Of a stretch of DNA of 64,000 nt, positions 1-11,582 are shown piece by piece. Source of the stretch: Eutrigla gurnardus. Lineage: Eukaryota > Chordata > Actinopteri > Perciformes > Triglidae. Both the position numbers and the translations under genes were made by a program. The DNA lies in contig OY741270.1 in NCBI GenBank assembly GCA_963514095.1, positions 26,430,571-26,494,570 on the forward strand, read 5' to 3'. The notes below the pieces were generated by a model, which saw nothing but the letters and a program-made list of their open reading frames with translations, was not told the origin of the DNA and searched no databases. How positions within the stretch are numbered: position 1 is the stretch's first letter; each line of letters opens with the position of its first letter.

Positions 1-2034
1 TCCCCCGCCTCACATGTCCCCGCCGGCCCACGCGTACACTCAAACGTCTGCTGCACTTTTGTTGATGTTAGCTGTGCGTTAGCTGTGCGGCGCTGCTTTT
101 GTCGAACTCACAATAACTCTGACCCTGGCCGCCTCTGGTAGAGAGAGAGAGAGAGAAAACACACACAATGGAGCACTTAAATGTATTTCAGTTGCAGTTT
201 CTTTGGCTGTCGTATCGTCAACGAAAACATGGCACTGAGCAAAGAGCCGGTCCAAGCCGGTGGCTAAGAAACACATCATTACGGCATTCCTCTGCTGCTG
301 ATTCCCTGCACACAACTGGAATGAAACTCACACAAACAAAAAGCTTGATTTCTCTTTCATTGGATCAATCTCTCCCCGATGCATTATAAATCAAACACAT
401 GAATGTGAATCTACACGGTCTGATCCCTGACTTCGTTTTTTATTTGATTTGCATCCGAGCTGTGAAGATGAAAAGGTTAAAGCTACGACACGATACTTTT
501 ATTTAGCAGAAGAGTCCCCTTTAAAAAAAACTCTTGTTTTACTGCAGCCGGATCTGACACCCTGACCCACGCAGTCCTGGTTCTGGTTCTCCCGAGCCTC
601 CCTTGGTGGGTTGGAGTACTAGAGCCTCTGCTGGAGTCTGGAAAGTCATAAATAGTTTTGTCTCATTTCGTGGGAAATCAAATTCAATGTATCAGTAATA
701 ACCATATACATACTGTAGCTAATCTTCCTACTGATTTGCTTATGCAGGTCATATGAAGGCCTGTGTATCTAATGCAGACCTTTTAATAACCAGTTAAAAG
801 TAACTTTATAGCCTGAATCTGAATAATCTTAGTTTGAAAAAAAGGTGATGCTTGCCAAGTTTTCTTAAAAAAACACAGACAACAAGCAGTAAAGTGTTTC
901 TATATTCTCCTTATATCAAGGTCATGTGTGTGGCATAATGCAAAACATGCATGTATAACTTTAGGCCATGTTTTTAAATCCAAAATTACACTAAAATAAC
1001 TCAAGTGTTTACAGGATATTAAGTTTAGAAATAATAATCATAAAGACGAGGCACCTTTCTCAATTTCTCCCCCACGAAGGAGATATTAATTAATTTACTA
1101 ATATTGCATCAGGGAAAGAAAATGCATCTTCAGGTCACTGCGAAGGGCACAGATGGTGCTGAATCCATAAACATGAGTTCATGTGAGGTGGTGGAAGACG
1201 TCAGGAAGGCCACAGAGTGACTTTGGGCTTTTGTCAGCCTCGTTGCTGCAGGGAGCAGATGGGGATCGCGTGTTGCATAAGGAGAGGTTTCTAGAGGTGA
1301 ACGTGTTTGGTGTTGAGGCTCTATAGGCAGCGCTTTCACACGTTTTGATTTGAAACTTTCTGAAGGTTAGACGAGCTGTCAATGACAGAGCCCAAATCCC
1401 AAAAGGAACTAAAGGCACAAAACTACAGTTTACTTTATGTTTATTTTATTTTAAACCTTGGGAATGTGTTTCATATTGTTACCATGATGACAAACATCCT
1501 CCGTCCTGTAGTCAATACGCTCACATATTGGAGAAAGTGAGAGTAACACGTTAAAAAACCACCAGTTTCCTGCAGAGAACTACCCATTCTTACCAGAATC
1601 CTGCTGACAGTAAAAAGCAAATTTCAATCTTACTTCTTTATCTTTGACTCGAAACAAAAGAAACATCAACGCTTCTTTAGAAGGCGTGTTTCCTACACTG
1701 TGTATGGACCCAGCATCTCCATCCGTTCTCCTAAATGACTCCAGCGTCGTTAAAGAACCACAACTTTCTTTAAACCCGAGTCCTGATGCGTCCCGTAGAG
1801 ATATCTCACCCCAGCTGTGTGCCGGGAAAGGAGAGTTTCTGCAAGTCTGAGGTGAGAAGAGTTAATAAACTCACAAAGGAGACTTTATCCCTCATCGATG
1901 GAGGGGAGGACGCCGATAAATGACCTCTTTTCCCTCCAGATCCAGGTATCGGAGGTGTTGTGATGCCTCGTCTGCCAATTTAAAGTTAGACGCTCCGTGA
2001 AATGTGAGGACAGATTTGTTTCCTGGTACTCAGG

Positions 2035-2340
2035 CAGAGTACTTTTAATTTGGTAAAAGTTGCAATACTACACTGTGGAAATATAAAGTAAATCTCTTAC
2101 TCCCCAGAAAGTCTAATACTAGGATCAAAATATACTAAAAGTAAAAGTAGACTTCCTTATATGCAGAATTTCCCATTTTTGGAATCATATTTGCTTCATT
2201 CCTGGGTTCTAATTATTGAACATATTTTTAATGTTGTAGCTGGTAAATGAGGAGCTCATTTTGATTAATTTCTGGATTAAAGTGGCAGTATTTTTTAGCT
2301 TTAATTTACCATAGAGTAAATATAATGACACCGTCAGCCA
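2035..2340. repeat. Diverged copy of a MITE-like percomorph repeat
   Basis: This stretch has the character of a very common fish repeat whose full copies begin and end with CAGTGGTGGAA and are made of phrases built on AAAGTA and GTACTT. Here the internal part is recognisable, including the phrases AAAATATACT, AAAAGTAAAAGTA and AATGTTGTAGCTGGTAAA. The terminal CAGTGGTGG motif is not visible, so the copy is truncated. A second copy lies at 32912-33190 in TRIM9 intron 8. Family membership is from memory of percomorph genomes and was not searched. Confidence 0.45.
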
Positions 2341-4816
2341 ATCGTATGGCAGAGTTCAGTTTTCCTTTAATTTGACTTTATGTGTTTGCTAATCCTGTTG
2401 TTTAGTTAATCAGCGGCTATCTTATTCGTTCTCGTGACGTCTCCTCATGTGTCGGAGCACACGAGGTCACCATGGAGCAGCTAAAACCGCCGACTTTAGG
2501 AGCATTCTGGGATGTGAACCCTGAGAAAGGAACACGGAAGCTCGGAGCCACCTGGTGTGTCGGAGAGTTGGCACCAGCGCAAAAAAAAAAAAAAAAAAAA
2601 GATTAAAGAGATGAAACAGAGATTCAGTATAGAATTGGCCACTTTTCCTGCTCGAAGGAAACCTGAGGAGATTACACAGAGAACAATGTCATCACGCCGG
2701 GGGCGGCAGCGAGCACGCGTCCAAAAATAGCTGCTGGTCTTTGGTTTGAAACAACACTGTATTTGGTTCAATCTGGAGGGGAATATTGACACGGATAAAC
2801 TCGCCATTTGGTGTATGTTTTCTCAAATCTTAAAGAGCATTAACGGCACAGAAGGATAGAAATTAAACAGCTAGTGTGGAAAATCAGGAGCACAGTTTGA
2901 GTTCAAAGATTGGGGCTATTTAATGTAGATATTTTTGGCCCTTTTAGTGGGAAAAAAAAAAAGATATGCGCTTCCCACGCTCATCTCCTCTCAAAGACAA
3001 TATATGCACTCATGTCGTTGTAGTGTTTTACAGTATCTGTAGCTATTTATGTGATGCTCGTCATTTTTTAAAAGCCATATTTTTGGCGCCTTCATTTTGG
3101 ATCATCTCCATCAACCGGCCCTGTCATAGATGATCATTCTTCTATCTAATGATGGTGTAAATATGGATGCAGACACGAGGATTATATGTGTATCTTTTGA
3201 TTTCCTTCATTTGCTTTTGAATAAACATCATTATGGACCTCAGATTATTCACATTTCCACCGATTTATTTATCAGCCGGTCTGCAATGTGACGCATCGGA
3301 CGCATCCCTGAGTGAGTATCATGGTTAGACAAAGACGTCCATATCAACGCTCTTCCAATCCCCAAACTCCTTTACAAAAGTATGCAAATGTAATCACTGA
3401 GTGGTCTCACGTTAGCCTCTCTGCAGGCCTGAGAAAGCCGTCCGTAAAATGGGATTATTCCATTTAATTTCCCCATCAACAGCCCGGTTTGGGAGCTCCC
3501 GTTGCCATGGATGTCTCCGAGATGACTGAAGGTATTTTGGCTTTAGAAATGGAAGAGAGGCCGAAAGAGCTGCCGCTTTATCTTTATCTAAGATGACAGT
3601 TTTTTTGTCAGGACGGATCTCTGCTCCCTCAGCCGAGAGGAGAAGCTTTTCTAATAACAATCAACCCAATCCCTGGTTTTCTGATGCAGATCCTGGATAG
3701 AGGAATCTTGAGATCGTCTGTCCTGTTTCTGTCAGTCAGAAAACTCAGTTTGGAGTATCGGTGCCTTAACACCGTTTACGCCTCTTTAATTTTTTGACAG
3801 CTGCATAATCCTGAACTGCTTCGTCATTTAACAGAAGATTAATAACACTTTGGAAAATAGATAAATCATTTAGCGAACCCACATGTCCAACATCCACTGG
3901 CTCCAGTTTCTCACATTATGAGGGTTATGTTGCTGCTTTATCTAAACAAAAGTCAAACTAAAGGCTGATCCACTTCCTCACAGCGAAGCATTCACTTTAT
4001 TAATTAAACACCGGTATGAGATCAATATCAGGACTTGATGCAGCCCTGCACTTTAATCATTTATTATTCAGGGGATGTTTATTTGGGGGGGAAGCAAGCA
4101 ATTTAAAGATGTCCCCCTTGTGATGTTTTGCATTATTTTTTGACATTCTATAGACAAAACAAGCAATTAATTAACGAATGTAATGTCCATAGCTGCAGCC
4201 CTGCAGCGGTACACGTCACTCTGCTGATTAAAACATATGATGAGCCTGCATTATAAAGTATGAATCAGTTCAAATTCTTACACCCTAATTAATCAGTAAC
4301 AAACCATCATCTATAACTTATGCTTCAGTACTTTTCTTTAGTGGTGGTTTGAATGCAGGACTTATATTTAATAGAATATATTTACATGTTTGTGCTAAGT
4401 GGACTAATCTGCTTAAGATCTTCTAAAACAATACACAGCATTGTGGTCTTTGGTTTGGTCGATCCACATAGATGATCCATTACATCTGCATGATCTCATC
4501 TTATTAAAGGGTAGTTATTCTCCTCATAATCCCCGAAACAAGAGCCACATCTCCAGTAAGGTCTGTAACTGTTGTTCCATCTCGTCTCCACACCGACACT
4601 CGAGTCACCCAATGGTGCTTCGGAATCCACTCATCGCCCAATGGCGACTCGGTCTGAGCTCGCGCTGCCTTCCTATTGGTGCAGAGGGTGTCGTCTGCCT
4701 CCCGATGCCTTCTTTCCTCCGGACCAAGACGAGGTTGCGCTTGCAGTGATAGTCGCAGTTCGGACGCGACCGGAGCTCCGTTTTTACGCACGAAGCAGCG
4801 CAGCGGACTGAACCTC

Positions 4817-4870
4817 TCTCTATCTCTATCTCTCTCTCCCTCTCTCTCTCTCTCTCTCGTCGCCCAGCAG
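4817..4870 (+). promoter_or_regulatory. TC-rich tract ending in AG before the TRIM9 start codon
   Basis: A pyrimidine run built of CTCTCTAT and CTCTCT units ends in CGTCGCCCAGCAG at 4870, two bases before the ATG at 4873. If transcription starts upstream, this is a 5'-UTR microsatellite next to the start codon. Its layout of a long pyrimidine tract followed by CAG also matches a 3' splice acceptor. The TRIM9 coding exon may therefore be spliced onto an upstream non-coding exon. The sequence alone does not decide between these readings. Confidence 0.4.
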
Positions 4871-4872
4871 CC

Positions 4873-5715
4873 ATGGATGAAATGGAGGAAGAGTTAAAAT
4901 GCCCCGTGTGTGGCTCTTTTTTCCGGGAGCCCATCATCCTGCCCTGCTCCCACAACATTTGCCTGGCGTGTGCTCGGAATATCCTCGTCCAGACCCCCGA
5001 CGCCGAGTCCCCGCAGAGCAGCCGAGCCTCCGGGTCCGGAGTCTCCGACTACGACTACCTGGATTTGGATAAAATGAGTTTGTACAGCGAGGCGGACAGT
5101 GGATACGGCTCCTACGGGGGCTTCGTCAGCGCACCGACCACCCCTTGCCAAAAATCGCCCAACGGGGTGCGGGTTTTCCCCCCGTCGGTCCCGCAGCCTC
5201 CCCCGCCGCAGCAGCACCTGCAGCTCCTGCAGCCCGGCTCCCTGCCGCCGATCCCGCGCAACTCCTGCATCACTTGCCCGCAGTGTCACCGCAGCCTGAT
5301 CCTGGACGAGCGGGGGCTGCGCGGCTTCGCCAAGAACCGGGTGCTGGAGGGGGTCGTGGACCGGTACCAGCAGAGCAAGGCGGCCGCGCTCAAGTGCCAG
5401 CTGTGCGAGAAGAGTCCGAAGGAGGCCACCGTGATGTGCGAGCAGTGCGACGTGTTCTACTGCGACCCGTGCCGCCTCCGGTGCCACCCTCCCCGCGGTC
5501 CCCTCGCCAAGCATCGCCTGGTGCCGCCAGCGCAGGGGCGGATAAGTCGACGCACGAGTCCCCGCAAGATCTCCACCTGCACGGAACACGAGCTGGAGAA
5601 CCTGAGCATGTACTGCGTGCAGTGCAAGATGCCCGTGTGTTACCAGTGTCTGGAGGAGGGCAAGCACGGCACACACGAAGTCAAAGCGTTGGGCGCGATG
5701 TGGAAACTGCACAAG
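4873..5715 (+). CDS. trim9: TRIM9 exon 1: RING finger, phosphodegron linker and two B-boxes
   Basis: This 281-codon exon encodes a split RING: Cys10, Cys13, Cys25, His27, Cys30 and Cys33, then an insert of about 100 residues, then Cys135-Pro-Gln-Cys138. The RING recruits the E2 ubiquitin-conjugating enzyme. Inside the insert is DSGYGS at residues 75-80, a beta-TrCP-type phosphodegron reported for mammalian TRIM9. A Pro/Gln-rich stretch (residues 103-128) is fish-like in composition. B-box 1 runs about 175-214 with CxxC pairs at 175/178 and 189/192, and B-box 2 about 236-268 with Cys248, Cys251, Cys256 and Cys259. The start is the ATG in CAGCCATGG, a good Kozak context. The exon ends at AAG followed by GTACGT. 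Confidence 0.95.
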
Positions 5716-8700
5716 GTACGTGCGTAAAAAGATACCAAACGTCCGCTGTTTTCACCAGTGCGTCCTTTTTTTTTCTCTGTGTGTACGTGTTTGCAGCTGT
5801 TTATTCCCAATGATTCATCATCACTGAGCGCAGCAACAAGTCTGTGTCCAGCAGATATGCAGAGCTGTCGGGGTGTTGATTCTGTCGGGTTGGATTTTAA
5901 ATGAATGCTGTATTCCAAGTAGATGGGTTTCCTCTCCCTGACAGTCAACGAAATGTCTCCAAACTGGAAACTCTGCTGTTATTTTGTTGTGTGCAAAGCT
6001 GTCAGGAGGAGTGTAGTTGAGATTCTGTTCACGAGTGGACCACCAGGAGCAGAAGAAACTCCATCTCCTCCAACACGATGAGCTTGATTCTGGCGTGATT
6101 TCAGCTCCTGACCATTTGTCTCCCTCAGCTTCCACGGAGCAGATTCCTTCACTCTATATATATGTCCCACTCCCCCTCTGTGCCCTGGCAGCTCAACAGG
6201 CGCCCCTGAGATCATTAGGCACGGCTAATATTGGAGCCCATACGCTTTGACAAGAGCCAGCAGTGGAGCACAGATGCGGGCCGGGGCCTGAGAGGGTTAT
6301 TTTGGAAGCTGCGTTGTTGTGGGCAGCGAGGCGTTTGGGAGAGCTGCAGAGCTGCTGAGTTTCATCTACGCCTCTGCAGCTGCAACCCCATCACCTCCAC
6401 GCTCGGCTTCCAGTGGCGGGGGAGGACGTGGAGCTAGATATAGATGTTCTTCGGCGGTACGTGTATCCATGGCGTCCATTCGGGAGACCAAAAACACGGC
6501 GAATGCATTGAGTCTTTGAGAAGAAGAGACTTGAACACGCCACACAGGCGTACATCGGCTGTCCTCCATATTTACAGTCAGAATTGGACGTGTGAGCCAG
6601 TTAACACGCCTCCAGTGCAATCATCTCTCCTAGATGGTGGTGAGGATAGTGTATCAGCTCAGATGTATGAGGCAAATGGAACATTGATGGAAAAATCAGA
6701 GGGGGGCTGATCGTTTCACTCGAGAAGTTGACGACCTTTTTCTGCTTCGTCTTTCTTGGATCCAAACTGTTTTTTTTAAAGGAGCGTTTCTAGAAACCGG
6801 TGGATGGTATCCGTGTTATTGGTGCCAACGTGCAACGTGTCGGACCTGTTTTTCTTGGGATTCTGGGACGGCACCTGCTCATTTCTGACCTGCTATCCGA
6901 GGCTGCTGCTGCCTGCAGGACTGTAACAGATGGCGGAGAGTTCGGCGCTGGCATCGTTGAGGATGGACATCTTTCAGAGCTTCGGGGTGCTCCTCTCATA
7001 ATTCACCGGGGGGGATGAAACCGTTTTCCATATCCTGCAGATACACTGTAGATTCTAATGTGCCACTTTTACTTAGAATGTAGAAACGAAGTGACATTGG
7101 CTTCCTCTGAAATCTGATTAGTCACTCCCCAGATTGTCAGATTCAGTTTCCGGGAATTCAACTATTGAAATGACCATTTTTTTAAAACTTGCATCTACAT
7201 TTAACATTGTTTAGATTATAAAATGGCCGAAAGAGTCCAAATAGTTTGTGTCTGTGCAAAACCCCAGTAGTATTATCAGGTGGTGTGACAATCTTTTTAA
7301 CTGGTAGACGAATGGGAGTTACATGTTTGCATATTAAATATTCACTGCAACTATATAAAGAAGTATTTCACCGAATAAGCAGAACAATTTCAACTTGAGC
7401 CATACGAGTGGTTCCTTAAATCGTTCTTTTCTTGACCTGTATTTCTTCAAGGCAACATCAGTAGATCTGTTTTTAGTGCAAGATGTAAATGCAGCATTGG
7501 CATGTTAGCTGCTAACTGCTCCACTATGTTGGCTGGTCTGTAGTTTGGTGCTTGGCAGGTAGTGTTTCTGTGGCTTTATAGAGCTTTTCTGCTGCTGGAA
7601 GTTGTTGAACAAAACAGTAAAGTTGTGTGCGGGCCGTAAAAAAAACAAAAACAACAAGCTGAAAGTCGCTAAAATGCTCAGAGGAGCTCAGGGAAACTGA
7701 ACAATCTGGTGACGATTATCTCTGGGGTTGTCTTTAAGAGGGACACCTTTTAAAAAAAAAAAAACATACATTTGAACATCATGGCCAGTGCAGCTTTAAT
7801 ATTTGGCTTTGGTCGTATTCACTCTGCTATTCAAATGCACATAAACACAAATCCTGTGATTGTTTCAGCCTCACTGTCCAATGTTGATGCAGCAACACGA
7901 GGAAACTTAAAATCTTACATCAGCACCTGAAGCATTTGCATTTTCAGAGCGGAACGCACGCTCGCTGATATCATTTAATAAGATCTTTTCTGTTTTTCTA
8001 ACTGGGATTTCTCTTCAAGTTTTGCACCATCATCGTCGTCTTTGTACGCCGGGACAAACTGTGCTCGCCTCTATCTCCGTGAAACATTTCTCTCTTCGCG
8101 GAGACGGAGTTGAACCACCTGCCGCCATGGCAACCAAATCCCTCCTGACGTTGCGCAGAGCAGCGGAGGTCTCCAAGATACCGGACCCCGTGAGGGATCC
8201 GTCCCAGATGCTTTACAGTCTCTCCCCCACTCCCTCTACAGTACATGTGTGTCTGAATTACTGGGGCTGCTGATCATTACTCTGCTGGTCTCACACCGCG
8301 TTTTATCTCTACCCTCCCTCTTTGGACTGCGTGACCGCGTCCAAACCGCGATGCTAATCAATTTCATGTCCCAAAGTCAATTTCAGCCACGAAAGACAAG
8401 CAGAAATTTAAGAGCTACACAGTATGAATCACCCGATACCTCGTCTGCCTCCTCAGATTTGTGTCAGAGGGCTTTTATGTGGTGACAGGATGTCTGTGTT
8501 AATCTCTGAAAATCACATTAAAAAGTGTAAAAGGGCCAGCGCGTTAAATCTCCCCATGGTCTGAGGCTCTTTGCGGATGTCACAAGGGGTCACGCGGGAC
8601 CCCCCCCCCGAATGTAATCTGGGTCAAGCCCCGTTGCATCAGCGTTCAGTGGCAATTAAAGGTGATTACTGGCGTCGACGCTTAAGGACAAGAAGATGTG

Positions 8701-11119
8701 TGGGCAGAAAATAACAGACTGGAGTAGAAAATTAGCGATTTGCCCTCATGCCACGGACGGAGAGATAAATCAGAGGAGGTGATGCTCCCTTTGAGGTCTG
8801 CACGCAAGCACGAAAAGGTTGTAGAAGTGAGTCATTTCAGGAATTCTCTCTCTCAAGTGATTTAAGGAATCCTGCACATGTGGTCCCCTTTAATGTCAAA
8901 ACGCGTTTGATCGGAAGCTGATTTGACGAGGCGGCCTGCACACCACGACACCGAGACAATGCAGACGGATCCCCCCCCCCCCCATGACAAAAAAAAGCAG
9001 GCTAACGAGGACAGACGGAGCAGGTAGCGGGACGAATATTAAAAAGACTCGTCCTCGGGTCTCGAGGCCGATGTCGTCGATGCTGCCTGATCTCAGCGGG
9101 AGCAGCGGAGGAAAAGAAGCCTTGAAGAGTCAGACACTGACGGCGGGATCCCCCTGCCTCAACTCCTGTCGGCTAATAGTAATGAGCTGTGTGTCAGTCT
9201 GGATCGACCCCCCCGCTGTGCTGCTGCTCCACAGTCAGGACAACCAGCAGGCCGCTGTCCCGTACAGGGATGTGGCCAATAGATAAAAGAACGAGTACGA
9301 TCTATCTTCTATCAATTCCAATATGAATCATAGGATTCTGGACTGTGGTTGAAATTCTAGTTTAATGTTGTTTGTCTTTATTGCTATTTTCAGTTCCATT
9401 ATATGAGATTTACACCATTTATTATCATATTCATAATGTGTGTAAATTGATACATTATGATTCAGATTTCTGGCCTTATCACCCCAACTCATCGTGTTTG
9501 ATGCTCTCCTGTGGTGAGAGGAGTCTCGTGGACCAAATCTTGAAGTTTGTCGTCTTTCGCTCGAAAGGATGCTGCAGATAAAAGAGGCGATCGCTGGATT
9601 GTTGGAGCGTGATTCACTGATACGGGGATGAGACGGAGGACAAAAGGCGGGACCGTGGTCTGTGGAGAATTCAATTTCACAGTGGGGGTCTCCGAGCCCA
9701 TTTAAGGCTGATGCCGCTCCATTACAGGCGGTGATATTTACCCCTCGAGCTGCCACGTAAAGAGATTAGCTGTGTAAATGTTAATGAAAGGGTGGCGATA
9801 AAGAAGAGGGGAAATCAGAGCGCTGGAATGACCCAGAATGCACCGAGAGAGGAAGTGAAACCGGCGTGGAGAAGAGATGCTGAATGTGTCATGGCAGAAT
9901 GTTTCGTGTCCAGTCTGGGTCATCTTGGGCCCACACAGAGAAAACATTGGCTCATGCGCTGGAGGTATTTTCGTTTTGACGTATTCTTATGTAACGTTTT
10001 CCAGGTGGGAACACAGACCGGATTTCAACTTGCTCCCGGCGTCGAACTGGAGAGAATGAAATGCCTCAAAACTCCGATGTGCCAGTTTCCCTTTGTGGCT
10101 GTGGAAAAAACAGTCCAAAACCAAAAGAGGATTTTTAAAACAGAATAATTGATTATGCGCCGTCACATCTGGATGCCCCAACGCAAGTCAGCTCGCATTT
10201 AAATGAGGACACAAGTTGCGTAAAAATGAAAAGTGAGCTTAACGTGAAATCTGTGCCGGTTTAGCTCAGTGAGCCTGTTCTCATCACTGCATCACCGTGA
10301 TTATCATCAGCGTAATCATCTCATCAGCGACATTGTTGTGATTTGGATGATAAGGTTACAATCTGATGTCATTCTCATCAGCCTGCTCTCCGTGTCGTGA
10401 CTTAGGGACAACCATGACTTTACAGAGCGGAAATCTGATTTGAGCTAATATGAATAGAACTCCGTCTCTTTGGTTTGTTGAGGTCATAAATGTCTCGAAG
10501 CAAATTCATAGATTTGAAAAAGAGCTTCTTTTTTTTTTGCGATCCGTGATCTCAGGTCTGGAGGTTCAGGTGGATTGTTAAAGAACGCAGCACCATGGCA
10601 ACAGAGAACTCCGGTTTCTGATTGGCTGGCGTGTCCTTTTAAAAGTGTACACCGGGACACCTCAATGATCCGTCCTCACCCTTTTCTATTCGACTACAGG
10701 TTACCGTAGCAACAGCACTGACACAGTAAATGATGGTTAAACCTAATATTTAGTTGTCATACATGCAAAAAGGGAAAACAGGGTGTAATTCTGAGCAAAA
10801 TGACCATTTATTGGCCGTTTCATTTTCTCCGATTGATGCACAGATGCATCCGAGTGCTTGGTGGTAAATAAAACAGCTTGGGAGTCGTGCAGCATTGCCT
10901 GATTATAATATAGCCCAAAAAAACGAGTAGGTGAGCTAGCGTCAGATATCCACATTAATTTAATCCACCTGCTTAACCCCCTCGTTTTTTTTTTGTAATT
11001 GGTTCAGCCTCAGAGCTTCAAAGCCCACACACCTTCTCTCCATCCATCTCCATCCACACAGGTGTTTCCACTTATGTTGCCTGATTGGACCTCGTCTGAA
11101 CAAACCCCACTTTACTCCC

Positions 11120-11168
<49 letters not shown>

Positions 11169-11551
11169 TGTGTTGCACCTGTTTTAGGGCAAGACAACGT
11201 ACACCTTTGACATCACTCGCACATGTACAGTTCGGCAACAACCCTTTTTTTCCTTGTTCGTCTTCCATTTTGTGCCTTTGTACAAATTAAAAATAAAGTA
11301 GCATAGAACAGCTTCTATCTGACTCGAAGTCAAACCAATCATGTTAATTCAAAACAGCTGGTGTGGATGACGGGGCCTTTAAAACACGAAGCTTTTTGCC
11401 TCCAAAGAGGATTTCACCATCTTTTTATGGAGGAAAATCCACAAATCAACCTAGGACAAAGGAATTTTATGCCTTTAAAATTGCAGTAAAGGGATGGTGC
11501 GACTGAAAGAGACATCAGTAAAACCCATAACAAAATCTAATAAATATTAAC

Positions 11552-11582
<31 letters not shown>

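Larger units (their letters stand above)
1..4872. other. Intergenic region and TRIM9 upstream sequence
   Basis: I see no convincing coding exon in this stretch. The open frames here are short, lack recognisable domains and carry no codon-level similarity I can identify. It contains a homopolymer A run at 2581-2600, a diverged repeat at about 2035-2340 and AT-rich intergenic sequence. The last 300 bp are richer in GC, and a TC-rich tract ends 12 bases before the TRIM9 start codon. The TRIM9 transcription start and promoter should lie near the right end, but I cannot place a TATA box or initiator with confidence. No exon of the gene that neighbours TRIM9 in mammals (TMX1) was found. Confidence 0.5.

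Noticed and set aside
4894..5712. Long minus-strand open frame (272 codons) opposite TRIM9 exon 1
   Set aside because: It is the antisense shadow of a GC-rich coding exon. It has Ala/Arg/Leu-rich content with no domain, and the plus-strand frame is clearly TRIM9.
5145..5813. Plus-strand open frame overlapping TRIM9 exon 1 in another frame
   Set aside because: Ala/Pro/Gly-rich shadow frame that runs through the true donor site. No family resemblance.
6800..7018. 72-codon open frame in TRIM9 intron 1 with balanced composition
   Set aside because: It is the most protein-like frame in the intron and might be a fragment of an old retroelement or pseudogene, but I recognise no domain and it lacks flanking evidence.
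10258..10300. tRNA-like A-box sequence (GCCGGTTTAGCTCAGTGAG)
   Set aside because: The 5' part resembles a tRNA, but no pairing acceptor stem or B box follows at the right distance.
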